NCBI GenBank assembly: GCA_037140715.1
Contig: JBAXDX010000006.1
Coordinates: 1 to 55,080, forward strand
Direction of reading: 5' to 3'
Length of the DNA: 55,080 nucleotides
DNA from: JAUZPB01 sp037140715
GTDB lineage: Bacteria; Bacteroidota; Ignavibacteria; Ignavibacteriales; SURF-24
Positions 9,367-17,131 of this stretch are shown here, piece by piece. Position numbers and translations under genes: made by a program. Position 1 is the stretch's first letter. Each line of letters starts with the position of its first letter. A model generated the notes under the pieces. The model had not been told where the DNA came from, made no database searches, and saw only the letters and a program-made list of their open reading frames with translations.

Positions 9367-11370
9367 TTATTTTATGAAATAAAAGTCGCCTTCAATTGAA
9401 GACGATTCCCAGGGAATCTGTTCGTTGTTTGATTTTTTTCTGACATTGGAGCGTACGCGCTTAAATACGTCTTCAATTTTTATATCAGGCAGTTTAATAG
9501 TGTTCAGAAATTCCTCGGTCCAAAGCCCGTTTTTACCTGAGCCATCGGAGGCAACGGAACCGGGCGAGGTTGAATATGCTATAAGCGTTCCAACGGGAGC
9601 ATTAAGCTGAACAAGACCGTTCGCTACTGAACGCGAGCTTTTAACGAATGGGTTATTCCGGCACGCATCGAGTATTACAATGTTCATTTTATTCTTTGCG
9701 AAATCCATTTCAGACAAGACCATATTAACGTCAAGACCTTCAAACTCGGCATCATCCTCTTTATTTATTTCCGCTCCGACCGGAATTAAATAGTTAACTC
9801 CTTTAACCTGAAGTCCGTGTCCCGAATAATAAAAGAGTCCCACATTCCCATTCTGAATCTTCTTGCCGAATTCTCTAATAATTTTTTTCAGCTCGTTTTG
9901 GCTACCAACGTTTACTTTAAGCATAACATCGAACCCTGCACCTTTAAGAGCGTCCGCGATAGATTTAGCATCGTTAACGGGATTCCTAAGCGGAGAAATT
10001 TTATAATCGCCGTTGCCTATAACAAGTGCGATTCTTTTTTCGTTGCCGGCTTTATCGGATTCCTGCTTCCCTGCCTTCTGAATTACAAATGATTCCTCGG
10101 AAATATTATTAAGCTTATCGGCAGCTTTTATTACGATTTTGTTGCTTCCCGGGGCAAGAGTTATATCGGCGGAAAATTCGCCTTTCTGCGTTACCGCGGC
10201 AGGTCTGCCATTAACAGATACACTCGCGATCCCATGTTCATCCTGAACCAGACCGCGTACGAATATTACATCGGCTTTATTGACTATTTTTATACCGCGG
10301 CTGAATTTAGGTCCCTGTATTGATATAACCGGCGCTTCTGTCTCTCTGCTACAAATTACAGTAAAGGCTGTCTCTGCCGGTTTATCCTTATTATCAATGG
10401 ATTGAAGAGAAATATTATTCGGACCATCCTTTAGATTGATATTTACAAAGAATTCATTGTCTGCGATAAACGTTACCTTTTCATTATTAACCCTTATATC
10501 CTTATAAGCCCCAGCGGGAAGAGCTTTGCCTCTTACCGTCATTATACTTTCTTTATAAACAATATCGTCTTTGGTAATAACAGGTTCAATAATATTAATC
10601 GAAGGATTTCTCTCTTCGCTGATCTCATTATTTTTAATATTAATGTTGTTAATTGTCAGGTTGATATCATGTATCTTTTCGGATGCTCCGGCAAATCCGG
10701 GAGTCTTATCAATAGCTGCGACAAACATTTTTATCGCGCTCTTATAAGATTTTATGGAACCCTGCCTGTCGCCGGACTTTAACAACTCTCTTGCTTTATC
10801 CTCAAATTCAAGTCCTTTGGAATAGGACAATGAAGCTTCAACGCTAAGGGCACCGCTGTTCTGAATAAGCCCGTCATCGTCTGAGAGTTTTACATCATAA
10901 TTATCCGCGATTTTTCCAGCAATGGCTTTTATCATTGAGAAAAGCTCATCAACATTGTCGGTTACTTCCTCGGCTTTTAGCGTTAAACCTGTTTCTGTTT
11001 CCACGATGCGCAAATCGAGCCTCATCTTTCCGCCGAAGAAATTAACATAACTGCCAAAGATCAGAGTCTGTGCTCCGAGTAATTTCCCGACCTTCTGAAT
11101 CGTAGCCTGGTCCACCGCGCCAGTCAGCGATAACTGCTGTTCCTTAATCAGATCATTCAGCCTTTCACGTTCCACCACTTTGAATGACTTAATCTGCGTC
11201 AATTCCGTAATAAGCATTTGCGCGATGCCCTTTGCCAGAGGGTCGAGCTTGTCTTTGTCTATAATGCTGTTATTATCAAAACAGAGTACCGCGACCGTTA
11301 TCTTTTTTGCTTCTTCAGCATGCAGAAAAGATAAGGCAAAAATAAGAATTAGTATGGTTTTTTTTATCAT
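9367..11370 (-). CDS. Secreted caspase-family (C14) protease with CsgG-like N-terminal domain
   Basis: 667 residues with a signal peptide MIKKTILILIFALSFLHAEE. Residues 23-165 form a CsgG/TolB-N-like fold (VAVLCFDNNS, LLGAQTLIFGSYVNFFGGKMRLDLRIV). Residues 180-240 are TPR-like, and 255-430 hold two Ig-like/glucodextranase-type beta domains (TVRGKALP, GPNNISLQSIDN; FVRGLVQDEHG, PGSNKIVIKAADKLNN). The caspase domain runs from about 445 to the end, with catalytic His in FYYSGHGLQV (H518) and Cys in VILDACRNNPF (C570), so the dyad is intact. Ile-Pro strand motifs (NYLIPVGAEI) fit bacterial metacaspase-like proteins. It heads the caspase-CHASE2-FecR-papain run. The preceding 554-bp gap with a large palindrome probably carries its promoter. 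Probable regulated protease outside the cytoplasm; the substrate is unknown. Confidence 0.88.
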   Translation of the reverse strand: MIKKTILILIFALSFLHAEEAKKITVAVLCFDNNSIIDKDKLDPLAKGIAQMLITELTQIKSFKVVERERLNDLIKEQQLSLTGAVDQATIQKVGKLLGAQTLIFGSYVNFFGGKMRLDLRIVETETGLTLKAEEVTDNVDELFSMIKAIAGKIADNYDVKLSDDDGLIQNSGALSVEASLSYSKGLEFEDKARELLKSGDRQGSIKSYKSAIKMFVAAIDKTPGFAGASEKIHDINLTINNINIKNNEISEERNPSINIIEPVITKDDIVYKESIMTVRGKALPAGAYKDIRVNNEKVTFIADNEFFVNINLKDGPNNISLQSIDNKDKPAETAFTVICSRETEAPVISIQGPKFSRGIKIVNKADVIFVRGLVQDEHGIASVSVNGRPAAVTQKGEFSADITLAPGSNKIVIKAADKLNNISEESFVIQKAGKQESDKAGNEKRIALVIGNGDYKISPLRNPVNDAKSIADALKGAGFDVMLKVNVGSQNELKKIIREFGKKIQNGNVGLFYYSGHGLQVKGVNYLIPVGAEINKEDDAEFEGLDVNMVLSEMDFAKNKMNIVILDACRNNPFVKSSRSVANGLVQLNAPVGTLIAYSTSPGSVASDGSGKNGLWTEEFLNTIKLPDIKIEDVFKRVRSNVRKKSNNEQIPWESSSIEGDFYFIK

Positions 11371-11924
11371 CTTATAATACCGTTTATTAATTGATAAATA
11401 TTTAATTAATTTATGTTACGCAAAAATGTCAGAACTATGATTCATTTCATGCTGGTTGTGTTATTATCTGATAAATATCAGTTCGGAACTGATAATTTTG
11501 GGTTCCGAGCTGATATTTATCAGTCTGACAGCCCAAAAATGTCAAAATCAGGGTTCATTTCATGCTGATTTGCGTTATTACACAAATCATAGTTTTAGAT
11601 GGATTTTTCGTAACATAAGTTAATTAAAACTAGTCTGTTATCTTTTGTCTCCTAAAATCTACATCTTCCAAATAATTCCGACCTCTGGCGGACAATTCTG
11701 AAAATCCATTTTATTCTTTACCATTCTATAATTTTACCTGTTATTTTTTTATTCCAATAACCTGATTACAGCGCCGGACTGGCTAAAATGGCGATTCCGT
11801 ATTATATGGTAATAAGACCATGGCGGATATCTTGTCTTTATATTGGCAATCCTTCCGCTAATAACATTGTACCCTATTCCCATTTTTCAAAAAAAATAAC
11901 AGCTAAAGCGGAAAATTAAATAGA
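11371..11924. other. 554-bp gap with nested palindrome, no convincing gene
   Basis: The part next to the caspase gene (11401-11629) is a large imperfect palindrome, listed separately. The rest (11630-11924) is AT-rich. It contains only a 44-codon minus-strand frame (11749-11883) with no ribosome-binding site. Presumably the gap holds the caspase operon promoter and the end of the FISUMP transcript. Confidence 0.6.
11401..11629. repeat. Nested palindromic element with internal hairpin and direct repeat
   Basis: Outer arms: 11401-11427 and 11603-11629 are inverse complements apart from one bulge and one substitution; both carry ttatgttacg. The aactatgatt segment at 11433 also pairs with 11585-11594. 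Inside, 11468-11490 and 11501-11523 form a 23-bp stem (ctgataaatatcag followed by tcggaac). Its only two deviations would be G-U pairs in RNA, with a 10-nt loop. On either side of this stem lies a 46/47-nt direct repeat (11421-11466 and 11534-11580; shared ttcatttcatgctg). No coding frame explains it. Confidence 0.8.
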
Positions 11925-13748
11925 CTAATCCGCAAGGCACCTGACGCTGTAGCCATAACTCCTGTAATAGTTGTTCTGGTTGATACTGCTGTTAAGTCCG
12001 TACAGGCTCAAGCTGTACGCAGTAGCGGCATCGTACTCCGTGGAACTCCAGTAGTAAGTGTAGTCCGCTAAATCGTGGAAGTAACCACCGTAATAACGGT
12101 AGCCTGCGAGGAGCGCGGAAAAACCCGTTGTGTTTGTACCTGCCCCGCCATAATTTGCATCCCCTTGTCCGACTGCTTTTAATACATTACCGTCATTATT
12201 GATTGATACCATTAATATCTGGTATTCTGTATCTGTTGGTATGTGCCACCCTGCCGGACAGATGCCTTTTTTCCCGGGAGTTGTGCTGTAGCCCATTGCT
12301 TCATCCCACTGGTATAATCCCCCATACATTGTGCAGTTTACCAGGTCATCATTGTAACAATATTTCTCTATCGTGCCGTTATTGGTCTGTTCAGTACCCC
12401 CATTCACCATCGTTCCAACGTCAAGATTCTCCTTTAACCAGCACTGGGAGCCAATTTGTACTGTATTGTATGTTTTGCCGGCATAAGTTACGGTTGGTGT
12501 GCCCGGGCAAAACGAATTATTGCTTCCACTTATTGTTGTAAACGACCAAACGTCTGACCAGTCTGAAGAACCATAACTATTCGCAGAGCTGACGCGCCAA
12601 TAGTATGTCGTTGAATTACTCAGGCCTGTTACCTGCTGACTGGCGCCGAATGTAGTCGGGATTAACCCGTTCTTATTATAAACAGGATTACTGAATGAAG
12701 TATCTGCGGAGACTTGTAATGTATAGCTTGTCGCGCCTGTTACCACGTTCCAGATAAGCGTTGGTGTTATACTCTGGTACGTTGCGCCATTGGCTGGCGA
12801 TAATAATACAGGTGCACCAAGCGTTGCTGTATTTCCGGAAGTAGTTGTAAAAGACCAAACCTGTCCGGTAGCTGAGTTATAATTAACATCATATGCTACA
12901 ATTTTCCAGTAGTAAGTTGTATTTGGCATTAATGGGGCGGGACTATAGTAAGTAGTCGAACTATTTTTTAAGACGGGATATTGGAAATTGCTTAATGTGT
13001 CAAAATAAATGTCATAAGTAATTGCATCGCCTTCCGGATCATAGCATTGCCATGAAAGCTGAGTATCTAATGGTACTTTTACAGCTCCATTGTATGGATC
13101 TGGCGAATATGGAAGCGCGGGGGCATAATTTATATTTTGCTGTATTGTAATAGAAACAGCATTCTCTCCATTCTCCTGAATCTTTGCATGGGTCTCGCCA
13201 TCATAAATTGTTTTACCATCTTTACGCAAAGCATAGCAGAAATAATTAAGACCCGGATTAAGAGATATGCTACCTCTGGCAACTGAATTGTCAATTTTCA
13301 AGTTAACTTCACCCACATATTGATAATAATCTCCCGTATAGCTTTTCAGCATAAGAAGTGTGTTATCCCAATAATCTCTGCCCGAAGTCCAAAACGTTGT
13401 ATCAAATAATGAGTATTGCTCCGTAGATTCCCATGCGGTTATAAACTCCTCCATATCTTTCCATTTCGTCATATCAAGGCAAAGGATTCTTATTTCATCG
13501 TAGGCTGCTCCAATTTTTGACAGACCATTTTCAGAAGGCTTCAGCGGACTGATTTTCATCGGTTCAGTCCCTGAGTTCATATTCCACCAATACTTGCCGT
13601 AATAATTTACGTCCTTATTTTCCATAGAAAATGTTACTGTGGTTTTTTGTTCTTCAACGTCCACAATATTTCTGTCGCAGGACTCAAATACAAAAATGCC
13701 AAGTAAGAAAAGTAATGTGCCGGTTAAGACTTTACTTAATAATTTCAT
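11925..13748 (-). CDS. Fibronectin type III / FISUMP-domain lipoprotein
   Basis: 607 residues from the ATG at 13748, preferred because GGGAGA precedes it by 9 bp and it gives a lipoprotein-like signal (MKLLSKVLTGTLLFLLGIF then FESC). The lipobox is weak at -3. After an N-terminal beta domain (to about 225) come two Fn3-like repeats. Each has PDTxLSW- or PTLIWN-type starts and ends TYYWKIVAYD or TYYWRVSSAN followed by WSFTT. The C-terminal 180 residues are a FISUMP domain (Fibrobacter succinogenes major paralogous domain): YNTVQIGSQCWLKENLDVGT, GICPAGWHIPTDTEY and YYWSSTEYD are diagnostic. Surface or outer-membrane lipoprotein, probably binding carbohydrate or protein. It lies 62 bp downstream of the beta-barrel gene on the same strand. 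Confidence 0.85.
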   Translation of the reverse strand: MKLLSKVLTGTLLFLLGIFVFESCDRNIVDVEEQKTTVTFSMENKDVNYYGKYWWNMNSGTEPMKISPLKPSENGLSKIGAAYDEIRILCLDMTKWKDMEEFITAWESTEQYSLFDTTFWTSGRDYWDNTLLMLKSYTGDYYQYVGEVNLKIDNSVARGSISLNPGLNYFCYALRKDGKTIYDGETHAKIQENGENAVSITIQQNINYAPALPYSPDPYNGAVKVPLDTQLSWQCYDPEGDAITYDIYFDTLSNFQYPVLKNSSTTYYSPAPLMPNTTYYWKIVAYDVNYNSATGQVWSFTTTSGNTATLGAPVLLSPANGATYQSITPTLIWNVVTGATSYTLQVSADTSFSNPVYNKNGLIPTTFGASQQVTGLSNSTTYYWRVSSANSYGSSDWSDVWSFTTISGSNNSFCPGTPTVTYAGKTYNTVQIGSQCWLKENLDVGTMVNGGTEQTNNGTIEKYCYNDDLVNCTMYGGLYQWDEAMGYSTTPGKKGICPAGWHIPTDTEYQILMVSINNDGNVLKAVGQGDANYGGAGTNTTGFSALLAGYRYYGGYFHDLADYTYYWSSTEYDAATAYSLSLYGLNSSINQNNYYRSYGYSVRCLAD

Positions 13749-13810
13749 TTGATAATCTCCCATATTTATTTTTGTCAAACCGCCGCGGGTAGCGGTCATA
13801 TAATAATTTA

Positions 13811-14920
13811 TTACAGACTGTATTTGATATTTCCGCCAAATTCAATTCCGGTTATTCCGGTTGAAAGGTTTTGGTTGTTTAATGTGCCTGTCGAGAATTT
13901 TCCAAGAATGTCAAAGCTGATATGATCGCTCATTTTATAATTAAACCCAGTGCCTAAACCAAACAGCAAAGCTCCGTTATTATCATATTCATTTTTGGAA
14001 TAGAATTTTATATCTGCCAGTCCTTTTATTCCAAAAACTTCGCTTATCGGATAGAAGCCCAGTCCGCCAAAATCAAGCTGGTTGCCATTGCTATTTTTCT
14101 CTTCTGTGTTAAGACTGCCAACGCCCCTTTCATTCTTACCTTTAGTGCGTTCGCGCAGATAAACCATCAGGTCCATCGCGTTTATCCTGAATAACGCTCT
14201 TATATCTGCGATAATTTTATTGCCGCTCTTAAATATTTCAGTATTGTCATACGTATCTTTTCCGTAAAGAGTATAAGTTAAATCGACAGTCAGTTTTACC
14301 TTGCGGATATTTGTTTCGCCGCCCAAATTAGCGGACAATTCATTACCCGGTACATATTGAATATCGTTATTAGCAAATGGCTTAAACCCGTTCTTATAAA
14401 CATAGCTTAACCCGCCGCCCCAGATAAAATCTCTGGATTCAAATGCAACAATGGCGCTGACGTTTGCCATTAAGCCCTGCCCGAAACTTGGCACTCTGAA
14501 ATTGAGCGGATAAAAAGCCAGGGCGGAGGCAACCGCGCCCTGGTCGTCTTCCAGTTTTGTTTTGCCTGTCGGAAGGAATACCCCGGCTGTGAAAAGGAAT
14601 TTATCATTTGAAGTAACATAGGAACCTGATATTCTTGTATCAGTTAATCCGCCGAGGCTACCTGAAGCTGTGTTTAAGGATGCGGATGCAGCGCTTGTTG
14701 CGATATTCAATGTGAGCTGTTTATTGACCGGCACAACAAAACTTAATGGGACGGTGAATTCCGAAATGCTTTGATCCTTTGCTGTTGACCAGCTTTGATA
14801 ATGTAATCCGCTTCTGATCTCAGAGTTTCTAAAAAAACTACTTTTCATTATCTGGGCGTTAGCCGCGCTTAAAATTAACCCCAAAAAGATAAAGACGGCG
14901 TGAAGTAAAAATCTGTTCAT
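13811..14920 (-). CDS. Outer-membrane beta-barrel protein (porin-like)
   Basis: 369 residues, signal peptide MNRFLLHAVFIFLGLILSAANAQ. The mature protein consists of alternating amphipathic strands (LTLNIATSAAS, ISGSYVTSNDKFLFTAGVFLP, KVKLTVDLTYTLYG, HISFDILGKFSTGTL) and ends in GGNIKYSL, close to an outer-membrane barrel C-terminus. A region with PTGKTKLEDDQG is reminiscent of Phenol_MetA_deg or transporter-like barrels. No specific family could be assigned. It lies between a CsgG-like lipoprotein and an Fn3/FISUMP lipoprotein, suggesting one outer-membrane assembly. GGAGACC before the ATG serves as ribosome-binding site. Confidence 0.75.
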   Translation of the reverse strand: MNRFLLHAVFIFLGLILSAANAQIMKSSFFRNSEIRSGLHYQSWSTAKDQSISEFTVPLSFVVPVNKQLTLNIATSAASASLNTASGSLGGLTDTRISGSYVTSNDKFLFTAGVFLPTGKTKLEDDQGAVASALAFYPLNFRVPSFGQGLMANVSAIVAFESRDFIWGGGLSYVYKNGFKPFANNDIQYVPGNELSANLGGETNIRKVKLTVDLTYTLYGKDTYDNTEIFKSGNKIIADIRALFRINAMDLMVYLRERTKGKNERGVGSLNTEEKNSNGNQLDFGGLGFYPISEVFGIKGLADIKFYSKNEYDNNGALLFGLGTGFNYKMSDHISFDILGKFSTGTLNNQNLSTGITGIEFGGNIKYSL

Positions 14921-14976
14921 GTTGGTCTCCTCAAAATTTTAAAGTGATATAATCTAACCTGATAATCTAACGAATC

Positions 14977-16281
14977 TTAATCAGGCGGCAGGTTAATAAG
15001 TATATCCACCTTTACACCCCTTCCGAAACTGTTATCTGCGGCAGGATTTCTGTCATCGCGACCCGTTACAGTTTCACCGGTTAATTGGACGTTGGTTTCA
15101 TTAAGCCTGTCAACCATAGCAGGAGCGGCTGTTTCAGCCGGCGGAGCGGCCTGAGTTTCTATTTTATTTATATCTCCTGAAGATTTATCCATCGCATCGG
15201 CAGAGTGCATTTTATCGCCGGCAGAAGAAAATCCCGGATCAATTGAAAAAGCCTGTTGATATTGTTCGGAAGCTTCCTGGTATCGCCCCTGATCCTCGAA
15301 ATCAAGACCTTTACTATATGCAACAAACGCCAGATAGGATCCAGTAGGAATTATCTGAATAGCTTCCCTTTCCTGATCTGTAAGTTTTATACCCATTTCG
15401 CCGATGATGTTAAATGTAAGCTCCTTTTCCAGTTTGAAAAGATTCTGAAGACTGCCGGTTACTTTAGTAAGATCATTATAACTCCCTGAGCCGGCACCTA
15501 TCATACCAACACCTATACGGAAGTTGGAAGCGTCAAGATCAATGAATGTTCCCTTTACAAGTTTGCCAACACCGAAAAGTTTACCAATACGTGGCGCTGA
15601 TTCCTGGCTTACAAGTCCGCTTTGACCAAGTCCCATTTCCTGAAGCAGTTTTTGTAGCTTCACGCGCTCAATTACTTTTAGAGTCTTTACCTTCGACAAA
15701 TCGGTTATCAACATTTCCGTTAACCCTTTTTGCAACGGATCCAGCTCTTTATTATCCCCGATATTTTGAAAATAAAGCACCGCCAGCGAGTTAGACTGAA
15801 GCGAGTCAGTTTTCAATTCAGATTCTGTCTTAAGAGCATTTCTTACCTCATTCTCAATTTTCTTATTAGCGATCCACTGTATTCGGCCGTCTATTACATT
15901 TTTTACTCCCTCATCGAGTATTCCAAGGTTAACATATTTCTTATAATAACTAAGCGCCTTGTCATAATCATTCGAAGCTTCGCTGACCAGTCCAAGATAA
16001 AAAATTGTAAAAGCATCATCTTTCTTAATCCTGAAAGCCATTTGCAATGAAGCTAATGAATTATTCAGATCATTAGTTTTGTAAAGAGCAATTCCAAGAT
16101 CGCGGTGCGCCTTAAAGTTATCTGGTTCAATCTGAATTTCCTGATTGAAGTACTCAATAGCCTTGCCATAATTTCCATTATCAAGATTTCTCCTGCCCTG
16201 AAAATAGTTCGCGCCTGCGCAACCCGAAATTAATATGGTAAATACTCCCGCGATAATAAACGCAACTTTGTTTTTGTGCAT
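14977..16281 (-). CDS. TPR / CsgG-like lipoprotein
   Basis: 434 residues. Signal peptide II with lipobox ISGC (lipidated C21). Residues 25-140 contain at least three TPR units (YFQGRRNLDNGNYGKAIEYF, AHRDLGIALYKTNDLNNSL, AFTIFYLGLVSEASNDYDKAL). Residues 165-315 are a CsgG/FlgO-like domain (SLAVLYFQNIGDNKELDPLQ, LKVIERVKLQKLL, IGKLFGVGKLVKGTFIDLDA). One further TPR follows near 330-350 (LDFEDQGRYQEASEQYQQA), then a Pro/Ala-rich tail. The CsgG-like part is clearly related to the N-terminal domain of the caspase protein encoded four genes away (LDPL.KG..QMLIT / LDPLQKGLTEMLIT; KVVERERL / KVIERVKL). First gene of the minus-strand cluster; expected at the periplasmic face of the outer membrane. Confidence 0.83.
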   Translation of the reverse strand: MHKNKVAFIIAGVFTILISGCAGANYFQGRRNLDNGNYGKAIEYFNQEIQIEPDNFKAHRDLGIALYKTNDLNNSLASLQMAFRIKKDDAFTIFYLGLVSEASNDYDKALSYYKKYVNLGILDEGVKNVIDGRIQWIANKKIENEVRNALKTESELKTDSLQSNSLAVLYFQNIGDNKELDPLQKGLTEMLITDLSKVKTLKVIERVKLQKLLQEMGLGQSGLVSQESAPRIGKLFGVGKLVKGTFIDLDASNFRIGVGMIGAGSGSYNDLTKVTGSLQNLFKLEKELTFNIIGEMGIKLTDQEREAIQIIPTGSYLAFVAYSKGLDFEDQGRYQEASEQYQQAFSIDPGFSSAGDKMHSADAMDKSSGDINKIETQAAPPAETAAPAMVDRLNETNVQLTGETVTGRDDRNPAADNSFGRGVKVDILINLPPD

Positions 16282-16589
16282 ATCATTTCTCCAGCATTAA
16301 TTTGTAAAAATGTTTTTATAAAGAGACTCAGTATAAATAAGTAGAAACAACGATTGAATATAAAAAAAATAAGTGTAACTGGCAATTGTGATGAAACAGA
16401 GTTATTTGCAAAATGAAATATGAATCATTATTTTAGTCATGAATGAAAATCTTTAATGCGTTGGAATCAAAGCAATAAATTGAAAATATTAATATTGCTG
16501 TCGAAGATAACCGCTCAGAATGATATTGCAAATCCGGTAATCAATGAATTAATAAAACATGCTGTTATTAAAACTGAAGGAGATACATA
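16282..16589. other. Divergent intergenic region
   Basis: 308 AT-rich bases between the divergently transcribed TPR/CsgG-like gene and the DUF4404 gene, so it must contain both promoters. No clear -35/-10 pair was found. AAGGAG at 16577-16582 is a strong ribosome-binding site 7 bp before the ATG at 16590. Confidence 0.5.
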
Positions 16590-16919
16590 ATGAAAAAGAC
16601 AATCGAAATAATTGAAGAGAAAATACGGGCAAACGGGAGTATCACGGCAGCCAATAAAACCGAACTCCTTGAACTAATAGCCAAATTAAAACCTGAAATA
16701 ATAAATTTATCAAACGCACAGATTGTGAAAGCTGAAAATGTTGCCGGATTACAGGACGCATCGACTAATGAGGTAATACGTACTGAGAAAACCCCGGTAA
16801 CATTACATTCTGCTCTCGATGGTTTAACAGCTATGGTTAATGAGTTTGAAGAATCACATCCGGAATTAGTGAAAAATGTAAATCATGTCGCAACTACGCT
16901 GGCAAATATGGGAATATGA
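16590..16919 (+). CDS. DUF4404 family protein
   Basis: 109 residues, small, acidic and helical. The C-terminal block EFEESHPELVKNVNHVATTLANMGI is the hallmark of DUF4404 (short proteins of unknown function ending in FEESHP...L..MGI). The start is well supported by AAGGAG 7 bp upstream. Cytoplasmic, no transmembrane segment. It stands alone: the upstream gene is divergent and the downstream helicase gene is convergent. Function unknown. Confidence 0.8.
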   Translation: MKKTIEIIEEKIRANGSITAANKTELLELIAKLKPEIINLSNAQIVKAENVAGLQDASTNEVIRTEKTPVTLHSALDGLTAMVNEFEESHPELVKNVNHVATTLANMGI

Positions 16920-17131
16920 ATTGTAGTGAGAGCATTCCGGTTGAAAGAAGTTTCTGCATGGAGTTCTTTTTTGAGTATGAGTAAGAAAAAAAGCCGGGCA
17001 GAAGGGGGACTTGTGGTTAACAGATAATGCTGTTAATCTTAACATATATCCGGGCGTAATTAAATCAGGAGGATTTTCCCCCGGACTGTGGATGGTTATG
17101 CGCCGGAACGGGAATCTTATGTTCGGAATAT

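Noticed and set aside
11749..11883. 44-codon minus-strand frame between the FISUMP and caspase genes
   Set aside because: No ribosome-binding site, no recognisable motif and poor codon pattern; not supported as a gene.
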